This document shows, piece after piece, positions 51,150-63,560 of a DNA stretch of 64,000 nucleotides. Location: assembly GCF_029227915.1 (NCBI RefSeq), contig NC_079878.1, forward strand, positions 25,507,501-25,571,500. Reading direction: 5' to 3'. Origin of the DNA: Hydractinia symbiolongicarpus (taxonomy: Eukaryota > Cnidaria > Hydrozoa > Anthoathecata > Hydractiniidae). The notes under the pieces were generated by a model. The model was not told the origin of the DNA, made no database searches, and was given only the letters and a program-made list of their open reading frames with translations. Every line of letters begins with the position of its first letter. The first letter of the stretch is position 1. Made by a program: the position numbers and the translations under genes.

Positions 51150-51866
51150 ATTTGACTCAAGATATTCTCAGCATATGCAAGAACGTCATTCTGTTTAGCT
51201 GGTGTAGCAAGGCCATGTTTAATCAAATAAGGCGTTATATGTTCTGAAGGAACAAGACATAAATTAAAATTTTGAATGAACTTCTTAGATGTGTTTTAAT
51301 TAGTTACAAAAATATCTCCTATAGATCTGTTGAAAGTCTCTACGGTAAATAATCCTATACAAAACGTTTTTAACACAAAGAATCTTTGATAAACAGAAAA
51401 CGTGCATTAGATAATAAAAATACGGCTAGTAATGACCACCAAAAACATGAAATTTCCATATTACGGTAACATAATTAAAAGTGCATGACTTGATCACCTA
51501 AATAGACTACAATACAAAACAAAAACAAAAAAACACAACAATAACTAGATGAATGGATGAATGGATAAAAAGATGTCCATCTAATATTATAAGCCTAAAA
51601 AACCTATTCTATTTTTATACAGTTCGTAACATTATATTTTTCAGAAGTTAAAATGTTTTCATGTTTGGCAATACCATCTTCCTTTTTTTATTTTCGACTT
51701 TAACTTTAAATCTATAATTATAAACACTAGGTTTGATTGATATTGTTAATACACTAATCCTTTCAGGTAGGTCATTCCATCCCACCGAGAGATAATTTCA
51801 TATCATCCACCTTTTTACGAAAGGATTTAATAGACTTTTGCTTTTTCTCATTGACAAGAACACGTG

Positions 51867-51972
51867 CAACCTCATCCCCAGGGTCTTGTGGCCCCTGAGC
51901 CGTTATTACGGAGTGGACAACTTTTCGCCGCTACTTCATCAACAAGGCAAAATGCCCTGGGGAACGAGGTTG
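51867..51972. mobile_element. 106-bp MITE with 9-bp target duplication
   Basis: Ends CAACCTCATCCCCAGGG and CCCTGGGGAACGAGGTTG are near-exact inverses. The element is flanked by the direct repeat GAACACGTG (51858-51866 and 51973-51981). A 9-bp duplication is typical of Mutator-like elements. Relatives are at 45371-45475, 62517-62593 and 62944-63059. Confidence 0.88.
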
Positions 51973-53116
51973 GAACACGTGTAATAATTGTAATTGTAAA
52001 AAACATTTATTTATCTCAAACTATGATACAACAAAAGTTAAGTTTTTCACAAATACGAAAGTTTGCATCCCTTTATCCTTGGTGTAAATATATTAATAAA
52101 ATGGAACGAACTTTCACAAATGTATATTTGAGAATACTTGGTAAGATAATAATAAAGCTGTACGGAAACATATTGTTGACAACTGTACGGGTGATGATCA
52201 CATTATCGGGATTTGTAATTTCGATGATGATCTGTTTAATGTTGACGTGAATCCAACCGATATGTCATATAATTTGCGCTCTTCGCACATTAATATGGTA
52301 AAGGACGATGTACGTGTTTTTGATAAAAGCAATAATTAGTAAATATCATTAACCAAAGAAGCTTTAAAGAATTACGTCCTAACTTGTACTCATGACCTCT
52401 AAGAAGATTATGCCTTTGTCCCTTAAATAATTTGAACAGCACTCTGATGATGATTTCGTTACAAATCGAAATATTAGTATATTTTTGAAAATATCATGTT
52501 GTGATTGTTTAAACCCAAACAAGTTCTTGTCACAATGAATTTATTCAGACTTTTTTTTTACTTTATTGTGTCCAATATAAGTGGGGTAATATGAGGTTAC
52601 ATACAACAAGTTGGACGAGGGTGGAACGCATAAACTATGCGTCTAAGTAATTAAGTGGGGTAATATTAGGTTTCTTCACCTGCCACAAATAAAATTTTCC
52701 ACTAGGACGGAAAGATTTTTACGTAAGAATATATGAGAAAATATTTTTATGGCACATTATGTTGTGGTTAAAGACTTGGAGCGCTGGGAAATGTGCTTGT
52801 CTTCTTGTCAGGATTTCGGATAATGAGGGTTTATCATGTTTCGGGTCCTTTTGGTTGGTGTAATTCATCGGCAGGTGTCGGACTTTTTGTGTCGGTGCAA
52901 GTAAGAAGAAACGGCATCACTTTATGTTGTACACGTCGTGTGTCGAGGTCGTGCGTCCGCGCATGGAGTTGTTGCCCACATGATCCAAGTTTTCGGGTTT
53001 GCCGTTTCGGAAAAAAATCGAGTAAGTTATAAACAAGCCTCGATGTCCTCACTACAATCTTGTCCAGGTGGGGAGGGAAGTGCAGATAGGCACAGCTATT
53101 ATTAGTTAGTGACCTC

Positions 53117-56100
53117 ATGAAGTTTTACACAAATTCAACCAGTGTAAAGTAAGCTTATTTCTCTTTTTTGTGTTTAGAGTCATACTCCTTTCACTTGTAT
53201 TTACCATTAGAAGTAAACAAAGCTAGCGGTTAACGGAAGTACCAGAGAGAAAATGCGAGTAAATTGGACTTTGGACTTTGTTAAGCTGAGTACTAGTATA
53301 TGATAACCTATGTTTTGTTAATTTTTTAACACAATTTTATTTAATATTCCATTTCCTATATATTATTATCATTGCTAAATAAATACAGCTCTTTTTTAGC
53401 TAGCTCTAGCAGTACACAGGATCTTTCTCGATCGGGGGTGAGTGTCCCCCGATTGAGTAAACCACTCGATTGAGTGAGTCGGCACTGGCGGCAATTTTTC
53501 AGGACCACCCGATTGAATTAGTCATAACTGGCAGTAACTTTTAGCTAGCTAAATGCATAAACAAACCAAGGGTGCTTGGGAGAGACTTAGTTCTTGCCTG
53601 CACCTAGTCAGCTTAAGCTCTTGAGACAGCTAACTAGCTATGCTGAAGATATCAATATTTCTCTACTTATACTTTGTGTCAGATATAATAAAAATATGCA
53701 CATTTTTCTCTATATAGCTTGTTATACTGGCTTCTTACTAAACTAATTCCAAGCACATGTCTATAAGACAATTAAAATTAGCTTCTGATGCACAACATGT
53801 GCAACCTGGACTGAAAATATGCACCATGTAGTCTATCCAACTCAAGAAATCATTAATAGCATTGGAACGGCACAGTGAATTTTTTTTTAATCGGTGCAAC
53901 GGTGTAAAATAAGTTTATGACTTAATGTAAACAAAAATTATATTGCACTTTTGGCCGGCGGCTTGCCCTTTTAAAAAGCAATTTTAAGCAAGAAAAATAC
54001 TCACCCGATTCAGGTAAGTTTCTCCCAATTGGGTGGTTGCGTACTCACTCGATCGGGTGATTTACCTCGATTGGGGGACAGTCACCAGATTGGGGAAAGA
54101 TCCCATACTGTCTAGCTAAGGGACCGTCTCCAAAATCAATTCACATTTTATTCGAATTGGAACGATTATGATCGTTTCGAGATCGTATCATCATTTTTTA
54201 GAATTGTTTACAGATCGTTTCATGAAATGAAGGTGAAACAATTGTGAAACGGTTGAATTTTATTTTAAACTCTAAGCTTAAAAATGATACGAAGTGGAAG
54301 CAAATGGGATACGAACAGGAAACGATTCTGAAACTATTTTAAAACGAATACAGCAAAAACTTTTGAAACGAATTCTGAAGCGAATTGTTCTTCCAAAACA
54401 AATAAAAAACAATAAAAAACGTGATAAATTAATTGCTTGAAACTATTTTTAGACATTCCTGTCTCAGTTCCATTGAATGAGGTGATAAAACTACATAGTT
54501 TAGAAACCAACTATGGCTATATTTGATCCCATTTGGATCATTTTTAAACGATCTACGGCAATGTTTTAGCCTCTTACGATAACGTTTTGATAATTTTTTA
54601 AACAATCTACTGCGATGTGTTAGCTTCCTACGATCCCGTCGCGCCGTAGATTAGTGGTTATAGCTCTCGTACTCTGTGTGGGAGACCGGGGTTCGATTCC
54701 TCTTGACGGCGATTCAACATGGGCGAGTGAATGTTACCATAGCCCCGTGTTAACCCAAGCCATGTGAGGGAAATTGGGAAGATGGCACACTGTGGGCCGT
54801 TGGATGTTGCCGGGAGTTGTCTAGTAGAGCGTGGGCTCTAATTGGGTCTGCGTAGCTCAAAATGAGCGTTAAATACTCTAGGACTCTCCATCTACGCCAT
54901 GGCCCCTCCTGGAAATAATAGACAGGGTATATCCCTCGATATTTGTGAGGCTAGCCATGTAAAATATGCACATCTATCTATCTATCTATCCGTTTTTATA
55001 ATTTTCCAACGATCTACAGCGATATTTTAGCTTCCTACAATCCCGTTTTTATAATTTTTAAATGATCTACAGCGATGTTTTAGCTTCCTACGATCCTGTT
55101 TTTATAAATTTTTAACGATCTACGGCGATGTTTTAGCTTTGTACGATCACGTTTTGATAATTTTTAAACGATCTATGGCATTGTTTTAGCTCCTTATCAT
55201 CTTATTTGTTAAGGTTTTTAAACAATCTACAGCAATGTTTTAGCTTCCTACGATCCCGTTTTTATGATTTTCAAACGATGTATGGCGATGTTTTACCCTC
55301 ATACAATCGCGTTTTGATGGTTTTTAAATTACACTGTGACTACGTTTGTGACTGTGATACCATAGAAGAAGGGGTTTGTATAAAAATTTCAGTACCATCA
55401 GATTTAACACCTGTTGTGAGATAATCTTGAAATTGCTTTAGGCATGTATTTTTGAACCATTTTTTGAGAAGGAAATGGGAACAAAAAAAGAATTTCATAA
55501 TAAAGAAAGTTTATTCAAGTGGCAAATATTCTTGAGATGTGACAAGAATATACATTAAAGGATCAGCAATATCATCAACAAACAAACCAACCATTTAATA
55601 AAGACATTCGTCTTTTACGACCAGGTTTGGAATGACCATATCTGCAGTTTTGATAAAATTAATTACCATGATTCTTACTAAGAGACTTTGGACCAGAACA
55701 ATAGTGGATACGACGTAATTTTGGTTTTAAGTATGGAAAAACTCATAGTTTGGAATATTTAAACCTCGTTTTAATGTTTACTAGTGATACTCCTGTGTAT
55801 TTTGTGGAACCGGAGTAAATCCATCATTACAAGAAGTAACGCAGTTTTCTTCTCTCTATTTTGGGTCTCCCAAATTTGATGCTCCTGAAATTGGTATAAA
55901 AATGTCAATTGACCCGTATTAGCCCCTGGTGGTAAGCTTTTTAGCTCTGGCATTTGTGTGGCAGGAAAAAATGCTAGGATTTGGTAAAAGAGGTCTTTTC
56001 CTGTAAATTTCTTCTCACAGAAACATTGTTTAAGGTTTTGAACTATTATCAAGTGTAGATTAATGCTTTCTGATTTATTTGAATTAATTTAAAGTCCTAA

Positions 56101-59100
56101 GAATACCACTTCACCTAGCGCCCCCATCTTCATTCTTGCCATTCAGATGCCATAGTTTAAAGAACTTACTGCTTAAAATGTGAACAACGGAATTACCGTC
56201 TGTGTTATGTAAACATCTAAATCACGTGACTTCACTTTTCTTGCTAATATTTACTGTTCACCAGCAACACTGGATAGCCACAACCTTAGCCTTCAGTCTA
56301 GGATCTACCATTCATAATATAATTCCCCTATACTCTGTCTGTCACGCAAAATGGTAGTGGCAGCTTGATCTTGGTGTAAAATCCTTAAAAAGGGGGGGGG
56401 GGAGTTGATTTATTTTATTTTGTTATATGTTAGTATGTTTACTTGTGGCTTAAACCAGCGTTTTGACCCTGGCTAGTATTACTAGTTTCATCAGAATAGC
56501 GAAACTTGGCCCTTCTGTTTCTTATTTATATAAGTATATTTATATCGACCTTCTTATGTTTCATTTATACAAATGATTTGAATTGTGGCTTGAAATTTTC
56601 CATGGTTTATCAGTTGTTTATGATACTAACCTAATAATATATGTTTTGATTAGTCTTTAAAACCACTTTTCAAAAGAGTCAACATGGATTTGAAATTTTT
56701 TTATGATGGCTTAATGCTAACAGAATCTTTTTGAATGCGAGTAAAACAGAATATATCCTGTTTAAGCACAAGCTTGAATTAACAAACTACAACTTTAAAA
56801 TTTTTTATCAATTTACATGAGTTACTTGAGATAACTTCTGTGGTTTTCCACTCAATGTTTACCTATTTCAATGATGCTATTCAAGTCTGCTCTCCTATAA
56901 CTATAAGGTAACTTTGGATCATTGGTTTATCAGCTATATTACGTATAATTTGGTCTAATTTTCTTTTGAATCACGTTTTGGCACAGTTACTGATGTTTCT
57001 AATGTTTAACATGGACATTAAAGAGTTTTAGTCCTTTTTATGAACGACTGACTGAAAGTTAACAAACTTAACATGGCATTTTTGACCAAGTTTCTGGCTT
57101 GTGTAAGAGTAAATGCTATATTTTTCAAAATTGAAATTTGAACTGTGCCTACTAGAATACACCACAGGTAGATAAGTTTGTATCTATCTCTGTAGACTGT
57201 AGATCTTCAGCCCCTTTTGTTTTCCTAACAGCTAAGCAATGACTTAGATTGGGAGTCCATTTTAAGCAGGCTAACCACACCTAAAATCTCCCAAATAACC
57301 AAAAACTCCCAAATAACCAAAAAACTCCAGACCCTTTTAAAATAATCTAAATAACCAAAAATTTAATTTGTTTAAACTGATGTCCACTTTTTTTTTCAAA
57401 TAGTAACTTTTTATTATTATATTTTATGTGACAAAAAATTAAGCATATAAGATGTTTCTCTTCCAACATGGCTGATAAATTATATTTACATAACTCGTTT
57501 TTAAAATCTTTTTTAATGTTTCTTTTAAAATCCCACCCAAAAGTGATACCAAAATCTCCCAAATTTTAAATTTGTGGCTCTTGAGCTATGCAGATCCAAT
57601 TAGGGTCTGCACTGTGACATAAGTCCTGCAACACCTAACAGTCCACAGTATGTAATCTCCCCCATTTGTCTTGCATGACTGGGTTAACTTGGGGCTATGA
57701 TAACATTTATTCACCCATATTGAATCGCCGTCTCCTGTCCAAATTTATAACTACTAAGGAACGGCACAAATCAATGTAGTGTTTTTTAGGTTTTTTGTAA
57801 TTTCCTGACTATGTCCCACTTTAAAACAACTTTTTTTAAAAAAAAAATATGTAAGTTTAATATTCTCTACCATTTGCTTTTTTTTTTAAAAAAGGGTAAA
57901 TTAGAAGTAAGATGAAAAGGACCTTTTCTTAGTCAGCAAACAAACACAGTCATTTAAAAAGTGAACAAGGAAATAGCTGTGCGAATCTCACTCTAAACTT
58001 GAATTCTAACGATAACATGTGTACATAATTATTACAGAAACAAGCTAAATTATTCCAAATTATTTAAAACTTTTTTTCAGATGGGCAATTTAATGTTGTG
58101 AAAAAATATTTGAAAGAAAAAAAGAAATTGAAATCGTTAAAGTTAAAAAATACAGAGTTTAACATAGAATTAAAAAGTCATATAGCTCAGCACAGATTTT
58201 CTTCTAACTGGGTATAAATATATATTTATTGAGTTGTCGGCTGTTATGTTAAATTCCTTTTGTACATTTTTGAATAAGCTGTTGTTATTAAAGTCAGGTT
58301 GCGAAAAACTCTTGGTGAAATTTAAATGTTTGTATTTCCTGATGTATACATGGCTTAAAATGTCTGAATGTATGTATATTTGTAAGAATATGTGTAATCA
58401 GAAAGTAAGGCCTTCAGAACACCTTCAAGTTTTGCACTAGTAAGAGGGTTGCTAACTTATCGTAATAGTGCAATTGGCAATCACTTTTTTCATCCTATTC
58501 ACACTACCACCTTTGACAATTTTGTTGCCTTTCCAATTGAACCAATTATTAAATTTTGGACATTAAAGAGGGTCTTTTTATACATAAAAAGAAAAACCTT
58601 GCATCTCTCAATAGAAATCAGCACCTTGTACAAATATTGTAGGGAGTATTTTGTATAAGATTTTTCTGTATAAAAAATACATAGTCAATGTAGCAGAAAA
58701 CTCTTTGAAAAAACATGTTGTTTTTAATTATTAATTTCCACACTTCAGACTGACATATATGAACTTAAACTTTTAAAAAAGTATAATCAGTTATTGTTTA
58801 ATGCAATATAATGATGACAGGAAAAATGAAAGTAAAGACTTTTAAGGACCTAATTTAGCGTTTTCTTCCTGTCAGAACTTGTATGAATAGGTTGCCACCG
58901 TCCTGCTATACATATTAGCATCTAAACACAATTTACCTTTAATTTGTTTTAGATTTAGATGGGATCAAGTCAGCAATGCTGTCTTCAAACGCTACCCAAA
59001 CCCATGGAGTAAGCACGTTCTTAGTGAAGATGTTATCAGTCGTAAAGTGGATGGTCCAATCCTACGAACTGTTCGAATTCTGACTAAAACAAACAAGGCA

Positions 59101-62100
59101 CCAAAATTTGCTTCAAGGGTACGATCATAACATTTCTTTTTTATTGTCCCACAGCATATTATTTTTATGTTTGTCTTTCTAATATTATTATGATTATTAC
59201 TATTATTTATCCAGGATAGTCGTGCGAAGGGAATCCCAGTGCATGTAAACCTCCCATTTGAGCTACAGAAGGCGTGCAACCACAATAACTAAACAGCCGC
59301 CTAAGATATCAACCCTTTTTTCTCATGCTGAACGTTAAGCAGAAAGGACCGATTCAGACTTTCATAGTGTCTGGCATGACTTGGTCAGGGTTTGAACCCA
59401 AGACCTTCCCCACTCTACCCGAACGCTCTACCGTAAGGGCACCAGTCGGTGGTCTCGTCTGTTTCTGTTACAAATGATGTAGCAGGTTAAAGAATGTAGA
59501 GTGTGTTTGGACAACTGTTGAATTATGTAAAGTCAGGTAACTCATGGTGTATACATACTGAATTTTCTGTAGGTAAAAGCTTTAGGCCTATCACAACAAA
59601 GTATTGAAAACCGTGTTTATATGAATGTGGGCCTATACAAAAGTCGGCTTATATGACAAAAGCATAAAAAGTCGATGCTGATGCCAGTCCTAATTAAATT
59701 TCAATGGTAAGAAATGCCAAATACTATTATTAAGGTTGTGATAACTCGGGAGAAGTGTCATGCACCTGAAAGTACTTGACCTCCCAGTGATGATGTTATT
59801 AAGTTACTGTGTGAATACCATGTATATGCCACTACAAGTTTACAAAAACTAAGTTCCAAAAATACAGATCAAAGGAAAAAAAATGTAGAACTTTCAGTGA
59901 AAAGAAGCCTTTTATTGTTTTCCCCTTTTTTTCACCAAGAAAAATTTTTTGAAAAGAAGATGGAGAACCTATTGACAGGTTTAAAAAATTGGATGGGTAT
60001 GCCATGAGCTTATATGCAGGTTGGCTTATCCGCAGTAGTATAGGGGTATAATGTGCTATGTTTCTCTGTTTCTGAGGTTGATGTTCTATCTTACACATTC
60101 AGTGCAGGAAAATAGATTTTGACGATGATCATATTTTTATTTAAAAACAGTGTCTATGTTAAAGCTTAATCAAAAAAACGAGATGAATTCATATGATATG
60201 TTTTGAAAAGTTTATGAAAATATGGTTTTTATAAATCTTTTTAATTTTTCAACAAAAATATCAATCAGTTCTCCAGTTTGTTTACTTAGAAGTTTTAATA
60301 ATTATGCTAATTAATGCATGGCGTCGTGTATTTTATATACACAAGATGCTGCTTTAAGGGTTTATCACAGTATGCGGTGATGTCAATATGTTTTTATCTA
60401 TCTAGTTTGATATTCTGAACACTTAAATGCATCCCTCAATTTATGCCCGTCTTTTTGTGTGTCATGAAACTGTACATGTTTATAACTCGATGACTGCATT
60501 CTAAGTTCTCTTGTAATTATTTTGACTTCAGTTTGTTCCGACCAGTCCGGGATGTGTCATAGAAGAATCTCACATTAATGCGAAAGAGAAGACGATTGTA
60601 ACCTACACCAGAAACCTATGTTATAAACATATTATGGAAGTAGATGAACGTTGTGAATATAAAGTATCGCCCGATAGCAAAAGCTGGTAAGGTGTTTTTG
60701 TGTGCGTGGAGACAAAAAAATGAAAATGTCTGTTGTAAGACATTTGTCACTGTTATGGCATGTCTTTACTGTAGTATCGCTGTAGTTAAGATTGTTTTTG
60801 CACCACGTAAATATCTTAATTCATAAAATTTTCGCAAAAATTTAAATTTCGCTCTTCCTGTTTTCGCGCATCATGCGTAGCGCATATTTTGGCTCTTTAT
60901 AAAAAATATACGAGAAAAGCGCCTCAGTGTATAACATATCTTTTAAAATTAAGAGTTTATAAATTTTCGTTTTTTTATACCAACGCACCGTTTTGCGCGA
61001 GCATTAGCTGTTCGCAAAAATATTATGAATTAATCCAAAATATACTGTGCTTTTTCAAGATCTATAAATCTTAGGACTGCCCCATCCGCCCCTGCACAAC
61101 TTCCGATGTGCTTTTCCCGATGACATCAGACATAGTTTGTCATTAAAGGAACAAAATGGCAGCAATAAATTTTGCTTGTGTCAGCCCTTTTCCTGTTACA
61201 TCATCGGAACTTCAAATTTGTGAAATAACAACTATCTGCGTTATACTCAATTACTTTAGTTATAGAAGGGATTTTAACATTTTATTTGAAGTTTTTGATA
61301 ACATAAAAGTTATTTAACATATTTTCCCGTGTTTACATTATTCGCATAAAGAAGGCTAAAATTTACCTGAATAGCTGGAAAAGTCGGGAAATCGGGTTTT
61401 CAGGATAATTTTAAAAACGTTCTAAAGTTTTCAATTTCTTCAGTAGAGATCAGCTTTACAGATTATCGACAAAACAATTTGAGGAAATTAAGTGCGGTCA
61501 TAAGTGGTTGTCAAAAATGTATCAAGTTCAATTTAGCTTAAGTCTATTACCGGTTGAAAACTTTTTTGGAGGATAAAAATTTTTGTAGGATAACAGTTTA
61601 TAGTTAATTATAGAAAAATTATAGTTCACGATTTAGGAGCATTTGGAGGGAGGGGTTCATGTTGCATTTTTGTGTGTCGCTGTTTTTTTCATGTCATTCT
61701 TTATAATTTTTGTAAAGGACACTTCTTACACGACAAGCGTGGATTAGTTCCTCGTTGTATGGCTTCGCAAGAGCTATAGAATCTCTTGGTGTAGAAAGAT
61801 ATAAGAAAAATATTAAAAAGGTAAGAATAAATTTTTTAGTCATGATTTGAAAATTTTAATATGTTTAAGTGTCTTAACCACAACGACGTGTCTTGTATAC
61901 CCTATATATTAAGAACACTGGACCCAGATTGATAACAGTGTTTCTTTTGTTGAAGTCTCTATATTCTATAATAATTTTTGGAATGGTAATAATAATAATG
62001 ACAATGAATTCTTCGAAAAGCTGTTTATAGTTTTGCATGGTAAATTTTTGCGTCAGTTCAGAGAAATCATTGGATTTTAAGCGCGAAATATTACGCGAAT

Positions 62101-62276
62101 ACTAAACTAGACAATTTCTTCCTAACATTTTTTTTGTTTAGAATAGTATGTAAACATTGTGTACTTCTTCTTTTTAGTCTGTCAAAGGACTGGAATACAT
62201 ACTGACCAAGATGTATATCCCAGACAAAATACCATGTAGTATAAACACGACTGTTCCTATACCTCATACGATGTAG
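53117..62276 (+). CDS. PRELID1: PRELI domain protein (PRELID1), mitochondrial lipid transfer
   Basis: Five exons, 53117-53148, 58953-59118, 60532-60686, 61718-61820 and 62178-62276, give 184 aa, all phase-compatible. The PRELI/MSF1 domain fills the protein: MKFYTNSTSVKFRWDQV, RYPNPWSKHVLSED, RILTKTN, CVIEESHINAKEKTIVTYTRN, ERCEYKV, QAWISSSLYGFARAIESLG, KNIKKSVKGLEYIL. The YPNPWSKHVL block and ERCxY favour PRELID1 over PRELID3. The family moves phosphatidic acid between mitochondrial membranes in complex with TRIAP1. Exon 1 is only 32 nt of coding sequence, identified by its ATG, its donor AA|GTAAGC and exact alignment to the family start. Intron 1 spans 5.8 kb of repeats. The long Lys/Ala/Gln C-terminal tail of vertebrate PRELID1 is absent. 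Confidence 0.9.
53410..54110. mobile_element. 701-bp element with long imperfect TIRs in PRELID1 intron 1
   Basis: Left ~75 bp (CAGTACACAGGATCTTTCTC...) and right ~75 bp (reverse complement CAGTATGGGATCTTTCCCC...) are inverted copies full of CGATTGAGT/CCCCCGATTG words. The element is flanked by TCTAG on both sides, a 5-bp duplication. The interior is non-coding. Confidence 0.75.
54545..55335. repeat. ~55-bp tandem array in PRELID1 intron 1
   Basis: About eight diverged units built on ACGATCTACGGCGATGTTTT and AGCTTCCTACGATCCCGTTT. One unit is split by the SINE at 54641-54990. Confidence 0.85.
54641..54990 (+). mobile_element. tRNA-derived SINE inserted in the tandem array
   Basis: Full-length copy with B box GGTTCGATTCC and (ATCT)n tail, nearly identical to 5807-6152. 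Array sequence resumes immediately after the tail (CGTTTTTATAATT), so this insertion is younger than the array. Confidence 0.88.
57581..57731 (-). mobile_element. Old, diverged SINE copy
   Basis: GAGCTATGCAGATCCAATTAG, CCTGCAACACCTAACAG, GGGTTAACTTGGGGCTATG and TTGAATCGCCGTC follow the order of the reverse-complemented SINE body and part of the tRNA head, with many substitutions. Confidence 0.7.
59335..59455 (-). mobile_element. Second tRNA-related SINE family, fragment
   Basis: On the minus strand, GGTAGAGCGTTCGG (A-box-like) is followed about 25 nt later by GGTTCAAACCC, which fits the B-box consensus. A non-tRNA body (CATGCCAGACACTATGAAAG) follows. It lacks an acceptor stem and so is not a tRNA gene. 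Intronic in PRELID1. Confidence 0.55.
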
Positions 62277-62516
62277 TCGATAATTCATTGTTAGATGTTT
62301 ATGTTTTTATGAAAATTTTTCTAAAGATAAGAAATTTGTTTTTTCTGTTGTACACAATCCCAAACAAATCTATCAAGTGATAGAGATGTATGTGTTGGAT
62401 TTTGTGACAAAAAATTTGAATTTACAGAGAACGATGTGAACTACAAACGATATAGGTTCTTCACAAATATATTTTAGATGTAGTCTGTGAATTTGCGTGT
62501 TTTATCCCCCCACGTA

Positions 62517-62593
62517 AACTTGTCCCCAGGGCTCTTCTTGCCTATAATATTTTGACGAAACGGGGCTGTAGAAGAGCGCTGCGGACGAGGTTG
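62517..62593. mobile_element. Small CTTGTCCCCAGGG-ended MITE
   Basis: AACTTGTCCCCAGGGCTCTTCT and AGAAGAGCGCTGCGGACGAGGTT are inverted ends about 75 bp apart. Same family as 51867-51972, more diverged. Confidence 0.65.
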
Positions 62594-62675
62594 ATGCCTA
62601 CGAGCTTTTGTATTGTTTTAAATACCTCGTCTTTAAGGAACTAATATGATAGTGAATTGAAGGCTACCTTTCCTT

Positions 62676-62681
62676 AATAAA
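62676..62681 (+). terminator. Possible poly(A) signal of PRELID1
   Basis: AATAAA 400 bp after the stop codon; the MITE at 62517-62593 lies between. Confidence 0.35.
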
Positions 62682-62943
62682 TTTTAAAATATTTCATTAT
62701 CGAAAAAAGAGTTAAATATCTCAACACGATTGATAATTTAACTTCGCCAAATGCATTTTTTGCCCTTGCGAAAAAATTTTCGCGAAAATTAATGAATAAC
62801 AAAAATAACTTTAAGTACAAATGGGTACACGTTTTTATGGGTTTTTTTTTTTTACAAATAAAACATTTTGCTGGCATTAAATATCACAAAAGCTGCGAAA
62901 AAATCAAATATAAGTTTATATAATAGTTACTTGCTCACTTTGT

Positions 62944-63059
62944 GTCAACATCGTTCCCAGGTTTATTTGCCTTTTTGGTAAATTTCATAGCTGCGAAAAG
63001 GCATCATTGCCCGCTCCATAACGGGAAAAGGGTCAAAGTACCCTGGGCACAAGGATGAC
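62944..63059. mobile_element. Small CATCGTTCCCAGG-ended MITE
   Basis: GTCAACATCGTTCCCAGG and CCCTGGGCACAAGGATGAC are inverted ends. Inner words GCCTTTTTGG.. and ..GAAAAGGC also pair. Member of the same MITE family as 51867. Confidence 0.65.
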
Positions 63060-63377
63060 TTTATGTTGAATCAACCCCTGGAAAGTAACGTATTCTTGTA
63101 ATAATGCAGGTTATATTCTACAATTACACATTATCTCGAAAAATATTCTCATCAGCCGTCACCTAAAGATTGCTACTTCATTGTTGTGTATGTGTGATAA
63201 ACAAAAAAGACATAGCTGACTTTAACTATATGATTTATTTTGTAGAAACAAATACATGACACCTCATAGCGACTTTTTAGGGTGAAATACACCTCTTTTT
63301 CCATATCCATTTTTGTGTAAATAAAGGGACGTATTTTCAAAAAAGAGGCAAAGGATAACATATTAAGAATGTAAGTA

Positions 63378-63560
63378 GTGGCAGTGCAAACACTGGTAGA
63401 AAAGAGAAAACGTTTTCGACGAAGGGAGTGTGCTGCATATGGTTGTTTACGCACTTTTCACCTAAGTGACGGCACCAAAAGTAGCATTCATTTTTTTAAC
63501 TTTCCAGACAAATATCCTGCTCAAAAGTCGTTGGTGCGGGATGGTTCTGACGATTTGTAA
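63378..63560 (+). CDS. THAP zinc finger, N-terminal part (partial)
   Basis: The frame carries RRECAAYGCLRTFHLSDGTK and then IHFFNFPDKYP, which matches the first half of a THAP domain: the first two zinc-binding cysteines and the F-P motif. There is no ATG in frame after the previous stop, so it may be an internal exon (acceptor GGCAG near 63380) or a relic. The following Trp and the C-x2-H half of the finger are not visible in this frame, so either a donor lies near 63510-63530 or the copy is broken. THAP domains occur in host regulators and in P-element-like transposases; which applies is undecided. Confidence 0.45.
   Translation: MAVQTLVEKRKRFRRRECAAYGCLRTFHLSDGTKSSIHFFNFPDKYPAQKSLVRDGSDDL

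Larger units (their letters stand above)
48304..53116. other. Interval of transposon relics
   Basis: Between the transporter start and PRELID1 exon 1 there is no intact host gene. It holds a Crypton-like N-terminal fragment, two foldback elements, a Penelope-like RT relic, a pogo-like TIR element and a 106-bp MITE. 52780-53000 is less AT-rich and may be the PRELID1 promoter and leader. Confidence 0.6.

Noticed and set aside
52793-53118. ORFs on both strands in a GC-richer stretch
   Set aside because: More likely promoter and leader of PRELID1; no domain similarity on either strand.
54545-55335. CRISPR-like array
   Set aside because: Whole ~55-bp units repeat without unique spacers, in an animal intron; it is an ordinary tandem repeat.
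55771-56052. 93-aa minus-strand ORF
   Set aside because: No recognisable domain, no splice sites in phase with neighbours, and it lies in PRELID1 intron 1.
58081-58208. Exon-like frame with good acceptor and donor (VVKKYLKEKKK)
   Set aside because: Its phase does not fit PRELID1 and no family similarity is evident; probably chance in A-rich DNA.
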